Shown: piece by piece, positions 25,231-33,930 of the stretch | How positions within the stretch are numbered: the stretch's first letter is position 1 | Layout: each line of letters begins with the position of its first letter | Source: a bacterium | GTDB taxonomy: Bacteria > UBP14 > UBA6098 > B30-G16 | Length of the DNA stretch: 50,619 nt | Assembly (NCBI GenBank): GCA_021159335.1 | Contig: JAGGRZ010000010.1 | Span: 1 to 50,619 of the forward strand | Direction of reading: 5' to 3' | Position numbers and translations under genes: made by a program | Notes under the pieces: generated by a model | Database searches by the model: none | Seen by the model: the letters and a program-made list of their open reading frames with translations, nothing else | Told to the model about the DNA's origin: nothing

Positions 25231-26145
25231 CTACCAAGACTTTGTCCTGATTTTGGAAGAATCGTCAGTAAAGCGACGCACCCCAAGCATTTTAGGAAGC
25301 ACCCTTTTTGCCGTATGATAGCCTCTGTTCTCTATCTCACGATAGTATTCGAATCGCCACCAGTCTATGCCAACTATTCTTGGTGTCACAATAAAGGAAG
25401 CTTTGGCGAGCTCGTTTTGCATAAGCGTTTTGGTCTGACCGCTTATAACTCTTAGCATTATATCGATGCCGTCATCAATTTTTGGGGACTTTGATGAAGG
25501 TGGGGAAACATCCACTGCGAGAACTTTTTTGGCACCGAGTGCTTTTACCGCGTCTACTGGAACGGGTGATATAGCACCACCATCTACGAGAAGCATGCCG
25601 TCGTGCTCCACTGGTGGGAATATGCCAGGTATCGAGCTGCTGGCTAATACCGCTCGTCTGACTGAGCCTTCTGTGAAAATAACCCGACTACCTGTTGTTA
25701 GGTCGAAGCTGACTACGGCAAGAGGAATTGTGGAATCGGATATGTCTGCATCGGGAATGAGTGTGTTTATAAAATCGCTTAATATATCGCCCTTCAGGAT
25801 GTTGGTTCGTAATGCAAGGTGGGAACAGAGATAAATTTTTATTACCGTCTCGTTCATTATGGAGAATCGCCGACCATTCCTTGATGATGCCTTATTAAGA
25901 ATCTTAAATTCTTTTGCTAATTGCTTGTTTTGCTCGAAGTAGCTTCGCAATTTTTCTCTTATAAGCTCGTAATCAGTAAAGAAAGCAAACATTGCACCTA
26001 TTATCGCTCCCATGCTTGTTCCAGCTATCGCTTCCACTTTTATGTTCATTTCATCAAGCGCTTTAAGCACACCGACATGTGCTAACCCTCTTGCTCCGCC
26101 AGCGCCCAGAGCAAGTCCGACACTTCCTATTTTGCGTCTGAACAT
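25231..26145 (-). CDS. patatin-like (RssA family) serine hydrolase
   Basis: 304 residues. The oxyanion loop LGAGGARGLAHVGVLKAL lies near the N-terminus, the nucleophile elbow is GTSMG with S44, and the catalytic Asp is in LLVDGGAISPVPVDA, giving the Ser-Asp dyad of bacterial patatins. No signal peptide is present. RssA-type proteins are cytoplasmic or membrane-associated lipid acyl hydrolases with unknown natural substrate. GAGGAAT precedes ATG 26145. It is transcribed away from hutH and ends upstream of phoB; a functional link to either is not apparent. Confidence 0.9.
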   Translation of the reverse strand: MFRRKIGSVGLALGAGGARGLAHVGVLKALDEMNIKVEAIAGTSMGAIIGAMFAFFTDYELIREKLRSYFEQNKQLAKEFKILNKASSRNGRRFSIMNETVIKIYLCSHLALRTNILKGDILSDFINTLIPDADISDSTIPLAVVSFDLTTGSRVIFTEGSVRRAVLASSSIPGIFPPVEHDGMLLVDGGAISPVPVDAVKALGAKKVLAVDVSPPSSKSPKIDDGIDIMLRVISGQTKTLMQNELAKASFIVTPRIVGIDWWRFEYYREIENRGYHTAKRVLPKMLGVRRFTDDSSKIRTKSW

Positions 26146-26302
26146 GATTCCTCTCTTTCTGTTGCAATGGTATTTTAATTAAAAATCTTGAAAATAAAAG
26201 GTATTTTGGGCTTTAAAGTAGCTATAATAACCACATTCTACACTTTCACTTGCTTACAAGCCGTTGCCAATCTATTTTTAGGCAAAAACAACAGGAGGAA
26301 AG

Positions 26303-27817
26303 ATGGCTGAAGCTAACGAGGTCATTCTTGGAGCAGGTGGAACTACTGTCGATGATGTCGTTAGGGTAGCCTATGGTGCAAAGGTCGTTCTTTCAGATGA
26401 TGCTTTGCAAGCTATGGAGAAATCGTTTAATGCTTTGAGAAAGATAGCAGAAGATAAGGGACCGATTTACGGGCTTTCAACTGGTGTAGGCGACCTTGCA
26501 AAAATAAAGTTTTCCGCTGATATGGCTCATATAATTCAGGAGAACATCGTAAGAAGCCACAGCGCTGGACTTGGCGAGCCGTATGCTGAGGAGGTCGTTC
26601 GCGCTGCTATGTTCGCTCGAGCTGCTGTCTTGGCTATGGGATACTCAGGGGTGAATCCAGATGTGGTCAAGCTTATGGTGGAAATGCTTAACAGAGACAT
26701 CGTTCCATATGTTCCGAAGTATGGCTCCGTGGGAGCCAGCGGTGATATAGCTCCGCTTGCTCATGTGGCTTTAGCAATGCTTGGCGAGGGAGATGTTTTC
26801 TACGGTGGAAGACAGGTGCCCGCTATAGTAGCATTAAGAAGCGAACTGCTCGAGCCTGTCAAACTTGACGGCAGGGATGGATTAGCGATAATAAATGGTC
26901 CACAGTTTATGATAGCGATAGCTGCTCTTTCGGTGCATAAACTTGAGATGCTTATTGCTGCTGAAGTGGTTAATACTGCTATGCTTGCCGAAATAGTTGG
27001 CGCCAAGAAAACGCCTTTTGACGAGAGAATTCACAGTATTATTGAAAATGACGGTCAAAAAGCTGTGGCAAAATCTTTGCGAACGCTACTTGAAGAGTCC
27101 GAACTTACATGCAGAAAGCGCGATGTTCGCGTTCAGGATGCATATTCTATACGATGCGCGCCGCAAATTTTGGGCTCGCTGTGGGATGTAGCAAAAAGTT
27201 TCCGCAAAGTTATCGATAGTGAACTGAAGTCAGCTTCTGACAATCCATTGATAATCGCGGATGAGGCTCGTGCTTTAAGTGGTGGCAACTTCCACGGCGA
27301 AAGAATAGCATTGTGGCTCGATTTCGCATCGCTTTTATGCGCAGAACTAACTAATCTTGCGGAAAGACATCTTAATAGACTTCTAAATCCAGTTTTATCG
27401 AGCCTTAACGATTTCCTTGCCGACCAACCGGGACCTGAAAGCGGGCTTATGATACTTCAATATCTCGCTGCGGACATTGCTTCGGAAAACAAGGTGCTCG
27501 CGCACCCAAGTAGCGTGGATAACATTCCTGTATCAGCAGACCAGGAAGACCACGCGAGCTACGGCGCTGCCGCTGGAAGAAAAATCATTCAGGCTGTGGA
27601 TAATGTTACCAATGCATTATCAGCGGAGTTATTGGCTATAGCGAAGGGTTACAGGCTTCTCGGTGCTGAAAACCCGTGTAAGCCTGCGAAGGAGGTTCTT
27701 GAGAAACTTAAGCGAATTCTCGAGAGGATTGAACACGACAAACTCTCGTTGCACATAGCGCTTAAAGAGGCAAAAAAGATTCTGCCCGATTTGGCAAAGT
27801 TTTCCGAACTCTTATGA
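26303..27817 (+). CDS. hutH: histidine ammonia-lyase family protein
   Basis: 504 residues. The Ala-Ser-Gly that forms the MIO cofactor is A145-S146-G147 in GSVGASGDIAPLAH; catalytic Tyr Y56 lies in IYGLSTGVG. RVQDAYSIRCAPQILGS, LSGGNFHGERIAL and the Glu of QEDHAS match histidine rather than phenylalanine or tyrosine lyases. The reaction would be L-histidine to trans-urocanate plus ammonia in the cytoplasm. Differences from the norm are NGPQ in place of NGTQ and ADQED in place of ANQED. AGGAGG precedes ATG 26303. hutU and hutI are not adjacent, so use in a full Hut pathway is not shown here. Confidence 0.88.
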   Translation: MAEANEVILGAGGTTVDDVVRVAYGAKVVLSDDALQAMEKSFNALRKIAEDKGPIYGLSTGVGDLAKIKFSADMAHIIQENIVRSHSAGLGEPYAEEVVRAAMFARAAVLAMGYSGVNPDVVKLMVEMLNRDIVPYVPKYGSVGASGDIAPLAHVALAMLGEGDVFYGGRQVPAIVALRSELLEPVKLDGRDGLAIINGPQFMIAIAALSVHKLEMLIAAEVVNTAMLAEIVGAKKTPFDERIHSIIENDGQKAVAKSLRTLLEESELTCRKRDVRVQDAYSIRCAPQILGSLWDVAKSFRKVIDSELKSASDNPLIIADEARALSGGNFHGERIALWLDFASLLCAELTNLAERHLNRLLNPVLSSLNDFLADQPGPESGLMILQYLAADIASENKVLAHPSSVDNIPVSADQEDHASYGAAAGRKIIQAVDNVTNALSAELLAIAKGYRLLGAENPCKPAKEVLEKLKRILERIEHDKLSLHIALKEAKKILPDLAKFSELL

Positions 27818-28056
27818 AACGGGAGCAGAAAATAGCAGAACTCGAGCGATTAGCACGGCTTTTAGGAGTAGAAGTGCGTTATGAGCGAATGGGGACCATA
27901 CCTGGAGGACTTTGTAGGGTAGGCGGTAGAATGTTTTTGTTCGTTAATAAAGCTCTTTCTACGCAGTCGAAAATAGAGCTTATGGCGGCTGAACTCGGAA
28001 CGCTCGATTGGGAAAAACACTTTGTCAAACCCGAAGTGCGGAAACTGCTTGAATGA
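27814..28056 (+). CDS. small conserved-looking protein coupled to hutH
   Basis: 80 residues starting with ATG 27814, which overlaps the hutH stop by 4 bases (ATGA). It is charged and mixed alpha/beta, with IPGGLCRVGGRMFLFVNKAL in the middle and FVKPEVRKLLE at the end; no signal peptide or membrane segment. The function is unknown. Short proteins with this GGxCRVxG pattern occur widely in anaerobic and FCB-group genomes as hypotheticals (recalled, not searched). The strict overlap suggests co-translation with the lyase. Confidence 0.7.
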   Translation: MKREQKIAELERLARLLGVEVRYERMGTIPGGLCRVGGRMFLFVNKALSTQSKIELMAAELGTLDWEKHFVKPEVRKLLE

Positions 28057-28093
28057 AAATAGGACTTTATCACAAGATTTTGGTAAAAAATAC

Positions 28094-28121
28094 TTGACAA
28101 CGCTTTAAATATTTATTTTAT
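28094..28121 (+). promoter_or_regulatory. promoter of the S10 ribosomal protein operon
   Basis: A perfect TTGACA (28094-28099) with TTTTAT (28116-28121) at 16 bases. Transcription would start near 28128, just at the foot of the structured leader. No other good promoter lies between here and rpsJ. Confidence 0.55.
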
Positions 28122-28130
28122 GAAGCATTG

Positions 28131-28208
28131 CTTTGGAGTCGAAGCTCCACGAAGCGGCGGCGGGAAGCCCCACCCGTTCAGCTTGGTGGGAGTGGAGGCT
28201 CAGGAAAG
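28131..28208 (+). ncRNA. structured leader RNA upstream of rpsJ
   Basis: Nested stems close this 78-base stretch: CTTT (28131-28134) with AAAG (28205-28208), GAG (28136-28138) with CTC (28199-28201), CTCCAC (28145-28150) with GTGGAG (28192-28197), and CCCACC (28169-28174) with GGTGGG (28185-28190). A GC-rich stretch between the arms (28153-28168) can form an extra small hairpin. It begins right after the predicted transcription start. It may be a ribosomal-protein autoregulatory leader or a separate small RNA such as a 6S-like RNA; neither can be decided by eye. Confidence 0.45.
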
Positions 28209-28252
28209 AACAATTTGGGGCATTTATTATGTCCAAGAGGGTATAAGGGAAT

Positions 28253-28558
28253 ATGGCTCAAAGAATCAGGATAAAATTAAGGTCTTATGATCATGTTATT
28301 CTCGACCGGTCTGCGAAGGAGATTGTTGAGATAGCCAAGAAAACCGGTGCTATAGTTGCAGGTCCGATTCCTCTTCCGACGAGAAGACGAATTTACACTG
28401 TGTTGCGCTCGACTTTTATTGACAAGAAAAGCAGAGAACAGTTCGAAATGCGCGTTCACAAAAGGCTGATAGACATCTACGGCGCTGATGACAAGACGAT
28501 AGAGGAAATGATGAAAGTGGAGCTTCCCGCTGGTGTCGATATTGAGATTTCTCTTTGA
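28253..28558 (+). CDS. rpsJ: 30S ribosomal protein S10
   Basis: 101 residues, the usual length. The family signature is intact: [18 protein letters not shown] at the N-terminus and [19 protein letters not shown] in the middle. S10 is part of the 30S head and also binds NusB in antitermination. ATG 28253 starts the operon after a ~125-base leader with structured RNA. Confidence 0.98.
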   Translation: MAQRIRIKLRSYDHVILDRSAKEIVEIAKKTGAIVAGPIPLPTRRRIYTVLRSTFIDKKSREQFEMRVHKRLIDIYGADDKTIEEMMKVELPAGVDIEISL

Positions 28559-28587
28559 ATGCGTTTTTAAAGCTCAAGGAGCAAATT

Positions 28588-29223
28588 ATGCTCGGATTAT
28601 TGGGAAAGAAAATAGGAATGACGATGATATTCGACGAGGATGGGACGCGAATACCCGTTACTATTATTCAAGCAGGACCGTGTAAGGTGGTTCAGGTCAA
28701 GACTCCCGAGAAGGATGGATATTACGCTATTCAGCTCGGATATGAACCTGTAAAGCCAAGCAAAGTGAACAAGCCAATGCTCGGACACTTCAAAAAAGCT
28801 GGAGTCGAACCGTTCAGAAAGCTTAAGGAGTTTAGAATTCCTGATCCTAACATGAAGTTCGAAGTCGGCGAGGTCCTGACGGTAAAGGATGTATTCGAGG
28901 AAGGCGAAAAGGTTGATGTAACAGGTAAGTCCAAAGGCAAGGGATTTCTTGGAGTGGTAAGACGACATGGTTTTAGGGGCGGACCAAAGTCGCACGGGCA
29001 ATCGGACAAATGGCGTGCGCCGGGCTCAATAGGTGCATCAAGCTTCCCATCGAGAGTGGTTAAAGGGCTTAAGATGGCTGGCCACGAGGGCAACAAAACA
29101 GTTACTGTAAAAGGATTAAAGGTAGTTAAAATAATTCCTGAGGATAATTTGATAATAGTTAAGGGGACGGTAGCGGGTCCCAAAGGCGGGTATGTCGTGA
29201 TTAAAAAAAGCGGTAGAATTTGA
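28588..29223 (+). CDS. rplC: 50S ribosomal protein L3
   Basis: 211 residues from ATG 28588, chosen because AAGGAG (28576-28581) precedes it and the protein then begins MLGLLGKKIGMTMIFDEDG like other L3 proteins; an in-frame ATG at 28555 would add 11 atypical residues. The central L3 loop FRGGPKSHGQSDKWRAPGSI is intact. L3 lies near the peptidyl-transferase centre of the 50S subunit. Confidence 0.97.
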   Translation: MLGLLGKKIGMTMIFDEDGTRIPVTIIQAGPCKVVQVKTPEKDGYYAIQLGYEPVKPSKVNKPMLGHFKKAGVEPFRKLKEFRIPDPNMKFEVGEVLTVKDVFEEGEKVDVTGKSKGKGFLGVVRRHGFRGGPKSHGQSDKWRAPGSIGASSFPSRVVKGLKMAGHEGNKTVTVKGLKVVKIIPEDNLIIVKGTVAGPKGGYVVIKKSGRI

Positions 29224-29240
29224 TTCAGTCGGAGAATAAA

Positions 29241-29873
29241 ATGGCAAAGGCTAAGCTATACGACAAATTGGGCAATCCAAAAGGCGAGATAGAGCTGCCC
29301 CCTGAGGTGTTCGATAGGAAGCCGAAACCAGCTGTGGTATGGCAGTATGTTAAAGTATATCTTGCCAATCAGCGTCTCGGAACCCACTCTGCGAAAACAC
29401 GCAGCGAAGTAAGAGGTGGCGGCAGAAAACCTTGGCGCCAAAAGGGAACTGGACGGGCAAGGCACGGGTCTATTCGTTCGCCGATATGGAGACACGGTGG
29501 TGTAGCTCATCCGCCAAAACCAAGAGATCACAGATTGCGAATGCCTAAAAAGATGAAAAGAATAGCTCTTTACTCAGTTCTGTCTGACAGAGCCAAGGAA
29601 AACCTCGTCCATGTTTTCGAGGGCTTCGAGCTTGAGGCGCCGAGAACCAAGGAAATGCTGAATATCCTTAACAACGCAGGCATAGACATTTCGCGTAAAA
29701 CGCTTATAATAACAAATGAGGTTAACCCGATTGTTGTAAAAAGTGCTGACAACATCAAAAATGTAAGGGTGACCCACACTGGTGAGCTTAATGCCTATCA
29801 AGCTATAACGAGCGAAAATCTTATAATCGAAAAATCGGCAATAGAAAGACTTAAGGAGCTTTGTAGAGTATGA
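29241..29873 (+). CDS. rplD: 50S ribosomal protein L4
   Basis: 210 residues from ATG 29241 with CGGAG 7 bases upstream; a longer in-frame reading from 29220 lacks support. The L4 extended loop is visible as RGGGRKPWRQKGTGRARHGS and SPIWRHGG. L4 lines the exit tunnel and in some bacteria regulates its own S10 operon through the mRNA leader, of interest given the structured leader upstream. The stop overlaps the rplW start (ATGA). Confidence 0.97.
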   Translation: MAKAKLYDKLGNPKGEIELPPEVFDRKPKPAVVWQYVKVYLANQRLGTHSAKTRSEVRGGGRKPWRQKGTGRARHGSIRSPIWRHGGVAHPPKPRDHRLRMPKKMKRIALYSVLSDRAKENLVHVFEGFELEAPRTKEMLNILNNAGIDISRKTLIITNEVNPIVVKSADNIKNVRVTHTGELNAYQAITSENLIIEKSAIERLKELCRV

Positions 29874-30169
29874 AGCTTAAAGACCCACATAAGATAATTA
29901 TAAAACCTGTTATAACGGAGAAATCGACGCTTCTTAGGACGAAGGAAAATGTTTATGTGTTTTATGTTCATCCTGAGGCCACCAAAGACGACATTAGAAG
30001 AAGCATTGAGAGACTGTTTGATGTTGATGTTATCGAGGTAAGGACAGTAAATCTTCCCGGAAAGCCAAGAAGGCGAGGAGTATATACTGGTCGAACTCCG
30101 TCCAGGAAAAAAGCGATGGTGAAACTAAAAGAAGGTCAGACTATACCTATATTTGAGGGTTTGGTATGA
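29870..30169 (+). CDS. rplW: 50S ribosomal protein L23
   Basis: 99 residues. IIIKPVITEKSTLLRTKENV is the standard N-terminal block, followed by VYVFYVHPEATKDDIRRSIE and a basic RRRGVYTGRTPSRKKA loop. L23 sits at the tunnel exit and docks SRP and trigger factor. Start overlaps the rplD stop by 4 bases. Confidence 0.97.
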   Translation: MKLKDPHKIIIKPVITEKSTLLRTKENVYVFYVHPEATKDDIRRSIERLFDVDVIEVRTVNLPGKPRRRGVYTGRTPSRKKAMVKLKEGQTIPIFEGLV

Positions 30170-30194
30170 TTAGAGTGAAAGTAGAGGAGTTAAC

Positions 30195-31109
30195 ATGGCT
30201 ATAAAGAAATACAAGCCAACATCGCCCGGCGTCAGGCACAGGATAGCGCTCGATTACTCGGAGCTCACGAAAAAGAAACCTGAGAAGAAACTTCTCGCGC
30301 CGAAAAAGAGGATAAGCGGAAGGGATACCTACGGGCATACCACGGTAAGATTCCGCGGTGGCGGGAATAAGAGAAGATACAGAATAATAGACTTTAAGCG
30401 CGATAAAAAGGACATCGACGCTAAGGTGGCTGCGATAGAATACGATCCAAATCGCTCTGCTTTCATAGCACTTCTTCACTACACAGATGGTGAGAAGCGC
30501 TACATTCTTGCGCCTATGGGACTTAAAGTTGGTGACCATGTGAGAGCGTATAGCACAAAGGCGCTCGAGGTTGACGGGGTAATCCCGGACATAAAGGTTG
30601 GATGTGCTCTACCGCTTTATAAGATTCCTGTTGGAACGCGAGTTCACAATGTTGAGTTAAAGCCCGGCAAAGGTGGTCAGATAGTTCGCGCCGCCGGGGC
30701 AGTGGCTCAGATAGTAGGAAGAGAGGAAAAGTTTACCACTCATACGATATTCAACGAAAACGGTGAAATAATAAAGAAGATACAGGTTCCATATGTAGTT
30801 TTGCGGTTGCCCTCTGGTGAACTGAGGCGTTTTCAGGGTGATTGCACTGCTGTAATAGGGCAGGTGGGCAATCTCGACCATGCAAACATATCTTACGGAA
30901 AAGCCGGCGCAAAGCGTTGGCTCGGAAGAAGACCCCATGTGAGAGGTGTCGCAATGAACCCCGTAGACCATCCTCATGGTGGTGGTGAGGGCGGAAAACA
31001 GAAGGGTTACAAGACACCCGTAACCCCGTGGGGTCAGCCATGTAAAGGCTACAAAACGAGAAAGAAAAATAAGCCTTCTGATATATTCATTGTAAAGAGG
31101 AGAAAATAA
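30195..31109 (+). CDS. rplB: 50S ribosomal protein L2 with internal insertion
   Basis: 304 residues against the usual ~275. The core is intact: [37 protein letters not shown], and [19 protein letters not shown] near the peptidyl-transferase centre. The surplus comes from about 20 extra residues at ~178-197 ([19 protein letters not shown]) in the SH3-like domain and a shorter extension near 118-135. Both fall between beta-strands, so the fold should survive. GAGGAG precedes ATG 30195. Confidence 0.97.
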   Translation: MAIKKYKPTSPGVRHRIALDYSELTKKKPEKKLLAPKKRISGRDTYGHTTVRFRGGGNKRRYRIIDFKRDKKDIDAKVAAIEYDPNRSAFIALLHYTDGEKRYILAPMGLKVGDHVRAYSTKALEVDGVIPDIKVGCALPLYKIPVGTRVHNVELKPGKGGQIVRAAGAVAQIVGREEKFTTHTIFNENGEIIKKIQVPYVVLRLPSGELRRFQGDCTAVIGQVGNLDHANISYGKAGAKRWLGRRPHVRGVAMNPVDHPHGGGEGGKQKGYKTPVTPWGQPCKGYKTRKKNKPSDIFIVKRRK

Positions 31110-31123
31110 AGGGGTGAGAGGTT

Positions 31124-31411
31124 ATGCCGAGGTCGCTTAAAAAAGGACCATATGTCGATTTAAAGCTACTTAGAAAAATAGAGGAGTTAAATAGAACCGG
31201 GAAGAAAAAGGTTATAAAAACATGGTCGCGGCGAAGCACTATAATACCTGAATTCGTGGGACACACGATAGCGGTTCACAACGGGCACAAGTTCATTCCG
31301 GTTTACATTACGGAGAACATGGTTGGTCATAAGCTCGGTGAATTCTCGCCCACTACCATTTTTAAGGCGCACGGCGGTAAAAAAGCGAAGCAGGTGATAA
31401 GGAAGAAGTGA
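31124..31411 (+). CDS. rpsS: 30S ribosomal protein S19
   Basis: 95 residues. [20 protein letters not shown] and [14 protein letters not shown] are the standard N- and C-terminal blocks. S19 is in the 30S head. GGGGTGAGAGG lies upstream of ATG 31124. Confidence 0.97.
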   Translation: MPRSLKKGPYVDLKLLRKIEELNRTGKKKVIKTWSRRSTIIPEFVGHTIAVHNGHKFIPVYITENMVGHKLGEFSPTTIFKAHGGKKAKQVIRKK

Positions 31412-31440
31412 CGCCGGCTAACGAAATATTGGAGGACCCA

Positions 31441-31818
31441 ATGATATCGAAAGCGGTTTGGAAATATATTAGAATTTCTCCGCGCAAGTTGAGGTTGGTG
31501 GCGGATGTTATCCGCGGTAAAACGGTTACTGAGGCTATGGCTATGCTTCCTTTGATAAACAAGCGTGGCGCAAAATACTTGCTGAAAGCACTAAAGTCTG
31601 CTGTCGCTAATGCTGTTAATAGTGAGGAGTTCTCGGTCAAGGAGGACGAACTCTATATCTCAAGGCTTATGATAAACGAATCGTTCAGGCTAAGGCGTTG
31701 GCGCCCAATATCTCACGGAAGAGCTGTCCCATATCATCACAGATTCTCACACATATACATCGAGCTCGACCACATTGACAACATGCCGAAACCGAAGAAG
31801 TCGAAGAAAAGAAAGTAG
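31441..31818 (+). CDS. rplV: 50S ribosomal protein L22
   Basis: 125 residues from ATG 31441, chosen for GGAGG (31431-31435); a GTG-initiated reading from 31408 would overlap rpsS and add residues not typical of L22. ISPRKLRLVADVIRGKTV and the tunnel beta-hairpin RRWRPISHGRAVPYHHRFSH identify it. An 85-base gap with no gene follows before rpsC. Confidence 0.96.
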   Translation: MISKAVWKYIRISPRKLRLVADVIRGKTVTEAMAMLPLINKRGAKYLLKALKSAVANAVNSEEFSVKEDELYISRLMINESFRLRRWRPISHGRAVPYHHRFSHIYIELDHIDNMPKPKKSKKRK

Positions 31819-31903
31819 AGAGCAATTTTTTGTTGAAAAAGAATGATTTTAAAGTAAATTGAATGAGTTTTTGATTTTTAGATAAAATTCTGGAGGTAGG
31901 AAA

Positions 31904-32659
31904 TTGGGTCAGAAGACTAATCCAATAGGTTTAAGGCTTGGCGTGATACGGAGCTGGAATTCTAAGTGGTTTGCTCCTATGGGGAGCAAGCAGTATCGCG
32001 AGAACTTGCTCGAGGACCTCAAAATACGCGAATACACGCGCAAAAGGTTCGACAATGCCGATGTCTCTCAGGTCGAGATAATTCGTTCGCCGCGCAGGAT
32101 AACGATAAACATCTACACAGCTCGTCCGGGTGTCGTTATAGGGCGTAGCGGAGTTGAGATAGAGCAGTTCAAAAAAGAGCTTGAATTCATAACGAATACA
32201 GAGGTTCAGCTTAATGTTCTTGAGATAAAGAAGCCCGAGCTCGACGCTTACCTTGTTGCGAAAAGCATTGCTCGCCAGATCGAGGGCAGGATAAATCATC
32301 GTAGAGCGATAAAGCGCGCTATAACTGCTGCAATGAGAATGGGAGCGAAGGGGATAAAGATCCGTTGCTCGGGCAGGCTTGGCGGTGCGGAAATAGCTCA
32401 TTCGGAGGAATACAAGGACGGAAGAATACCGTTGCATACACTTAGGGCTGACATAGACTTTGCGAGAGCCACGGCATTCACGACATATGGCACTGTTGGC
32501 GTTAAAGTCTGGATATACAAAGGTGATATTCTTGGTGGTATGCACGAATACTGGGAGAAGGCGCTGAAGGTTGAGCGGCGCGAGAGAAGACCTGCAAGAC
32601 CGTATGTGTTCACGAGACGCTCGGGCGGAAGGCGTTCGCGCGGAAGAGGCTCCAGATAA
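31904..32659 (+). CDS. rpsC: 30S ribosomal protein S3, TTG start
   Basis: 251 residues. The protein must begin at TTG 31904: GGAGG (31892-31896) is well placed and the first residues are the near-universal [20 protein letters not shown]. The KH domain [15 protein letters not shown] and the C-terminal [17 protein letters not shown] are intact, with a basic Arg/Gly-rich tail. S3 helps form the mRNA entry of the 30S subunit. A TTG start in such a highly expressed gene is unusual and may tune its output. Confidence 0.96.
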   Translation: MGQKTNPIGLRLGVIRSWNSKWFAPMGSKQYRENLLEDLKIREYTRKRFDNADVSQVEIIRSPRRITINIYTARPGVVIGRSGVEIEQFKKELEFITNTEVQLNVLEIKKPELDAYLVAKSIARQIEGRINHRRAIKRAITAAMRMGAKGIKIRCSGRLGGAEIAHSEEYKDGRIPLHTLRADIDFARATAFTTYGTVGVKVWIYKGDILGGMHEYWEKALKVERRERRPARPYVFTRRSGGRRSRGRGSR

Positions 32660-32673
32660 ATGGGAGGACAGTA

Positions 32674-33102
32674 ATGCTTCAGCCAAGAAAAACAAAATAC
32701 AGAAAGCAACAGCGTGGAAGATTAAAAGGCAAAGCCACCAGGGGCAATAGGCTTGTTTTCGGCGATTTCGGCATGAAGGCGCTCGAACCAGCATGGATAA
32801 CCGCCCAGCAGATCGAGGCTGCTCGTGTGGCTATATCCCGTTATCTTAAACGCGTTGGAAAGCTTTGGATTAACATATTCCCCGATAAACCCTATACAAA
32901 GCGTCCACCGGAAACGCGTATGGGAAAGGGTAAAGGCAATCCCGAATACTGGGTGGCTGTCGTTAAACCGGGCAAAATACTATTTGAGGTGGCAGGTGTC
33001 ACGGAGGAGCAAGCTTTCAGAGCATTTCAGCTCGCTGCGAGAAAACTCCCGATAAAGACCAAATTTATCGTTCGTGGTCGCGAGGGAGGTAATGTGCTAT
33101 GA
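32674..33102 (+). CDS. rplP: 50S ribosomal protein L16
   Basis: 142 residues. [20 protein letters not shown] at the start and [20 protein letters not shown] are classic L16 motifs. It organises the aminoacyl-tRNA side of the 50S subunit. GGGAGGA precedes ATG 32674. The stop overlaps the rpmC start. Confidence 0.98.
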   Translation: MLQPRKTKYRKQQRGRLKGKATRGNRLVFGDFGMKALEPAWITAQQIEAARVAISRYLKRVGKLWINIFPDKPYTKRPPETRMGKGKGNPEYWVAVVKPGKILFEVAGVTEEQAFRAFQLAARKLPIKTKFIVRGREGGNVL

Positions 33103-33410
33103 AAATGTATGAGCTCAGAAATATGACCAGAGAAGAGCTTATTATGCAAAAAAAGCTCCTAATAGAGGAGTGGTTCAATCTGAGGATGCAGTCTGCGATA
33201 AAGACGCTTGACAATCCGAGGCGAATAAGACAGATAAAAAAAGATATAGCCCGAATAAATACCATCCTTCGCGAACACGAGCTTGGGATAAGAAGGATAA
33301 TAAGCGAGAAGCCAGAAGAAGTCTCCGCCGAAACGCAAAAACCCAAGGAACCCGAACCAGAAAAATCAGCCGGGGAAACTCACGAGGAACCTGCCGAAGA
33401 AGATGTTTAG
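33099..33410 (+). CDS. rpmC: 50S ribosomal protein L29 with acidic C-terminal tail
   Basis: 103 residues against the usual 60-70. The first ~67 residues form the two-helix L29 fold ([33 protein letters not shown]). The remaining ~36 residues are a Glu/Pro/Lys-rich, probably disordered tail ending EEPAEEDV. It is the last gene of the operon here; rpsQ, rplN and the spc genes do not follow. Confidence 0.95.
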   Translation: MKMYELRNMTREELIMQKKLLIEEWFNLRMQSAIKTLDNPRRIRQIKKDIARINTILREHELGIRRIISEKPEEVSAETQKPKEPEPEKSAGETHEEPAEEDV

Positions 33411-33507
33411 TTGGTGGTGGTCGGCAAAAACTGCCAAAAACTTCCCTTTGATTAATCAATATTAGAGAATCGATAAGTTTTCGATGGGCATTGGTTTTAA
33501 ATTTTAC

Positions 33508-33524
33508 AGCTCAACATTTGAGCT
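33508..33524. terminator. hairpin between convergent rpmC and the XRE gene
   Basis: AGCTCAA (33508-33514) and TTGAGCT (33518-33524) form a perfect 7-bp stem with a 3-base loop, overlapping the stop of the XRE gene. The T-rich stretch (33494-33505) is on the rpmC side of the stem. It could end transcription in either direction, but neither side has a canonical T-run, so the call is tentative. Confidence 0.4.
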
Positions 33525-33930
33525 AACGCAACAGTTCGTCAATTATTTTCATTATCTTCTCGAGGTCGTTTGGGGTTAGCTTGTCAGCGCGCGCATAAAG
33601 GTCACGCAGGAATTTTTTGAACTCTGGCTTGACCCGATGGACCTCGCCTCGCTCAGGGACGACCATGAAATAGTCCTCTATGTTTTTGGTGAGCATGTCG
33701 TCGGGAGTGATGGGTTCCTCGAGTTTCAGATGGTGCGAGAAGAATTCGCACAGTTCAGTCAATTTCCTTGCCGATGGAACCTGTCCACTTTCCCAGAACA
33801 CTATGGTTTTTCTTGCTACACCCAGCTTTTTTGCGAGTTCATTTTGCGAAAGGCCATTTCCGCGCATAATGATGCCGGAAGCATAGCGAAGAAATCGTAG
33901 ATTGCGCCCGAATTGTTTGTTTATTTTCAT
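33523..33930 (-). CDS. XRE-family helix-turn-helix regulator
   Basis: 135 residues. A Cro/CI-type HTH lies at about residues 20-60: LSQNELAKKLGVARKTIVFW and ESGQVPSARKLTELCEFF. The C-terminal half has no domain I recognise. It would bind DNA as a dimer; the effector is unknown. Its ATG overlaps the stop of the preceding gene by 4 bases, so it ends a five-gene overlapping set that starts at recO. It converges on rpmC. Confidence 0.88.
   Translation of the reverse strand: MKINKQFGRNLRFLRYASGIIMRGNGLSQNELAKKLGVARKTIVFWESGQVPSARKLTELCEFFSHHLKLEEPITPDDMLTKNIEDYFMVVPERGEVHRVKPEFKKFLRDLYARADKLTPNDLEKIMKIIDELLR

Noticed and set aside
26223-26228. TATAAT upstream of hutH
   Set aside because: No acceptable -35 hexamer at 16-18 bases; not enough for a promoter call.
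31931-32794. Long minus-strand open frame (287 codons) opposite rpsC and rplP
   Set aside because: It is antisense to two fully conserved ribosomal protein genes, lacks a family signature and has no ribosome binding site; a shadow frame.
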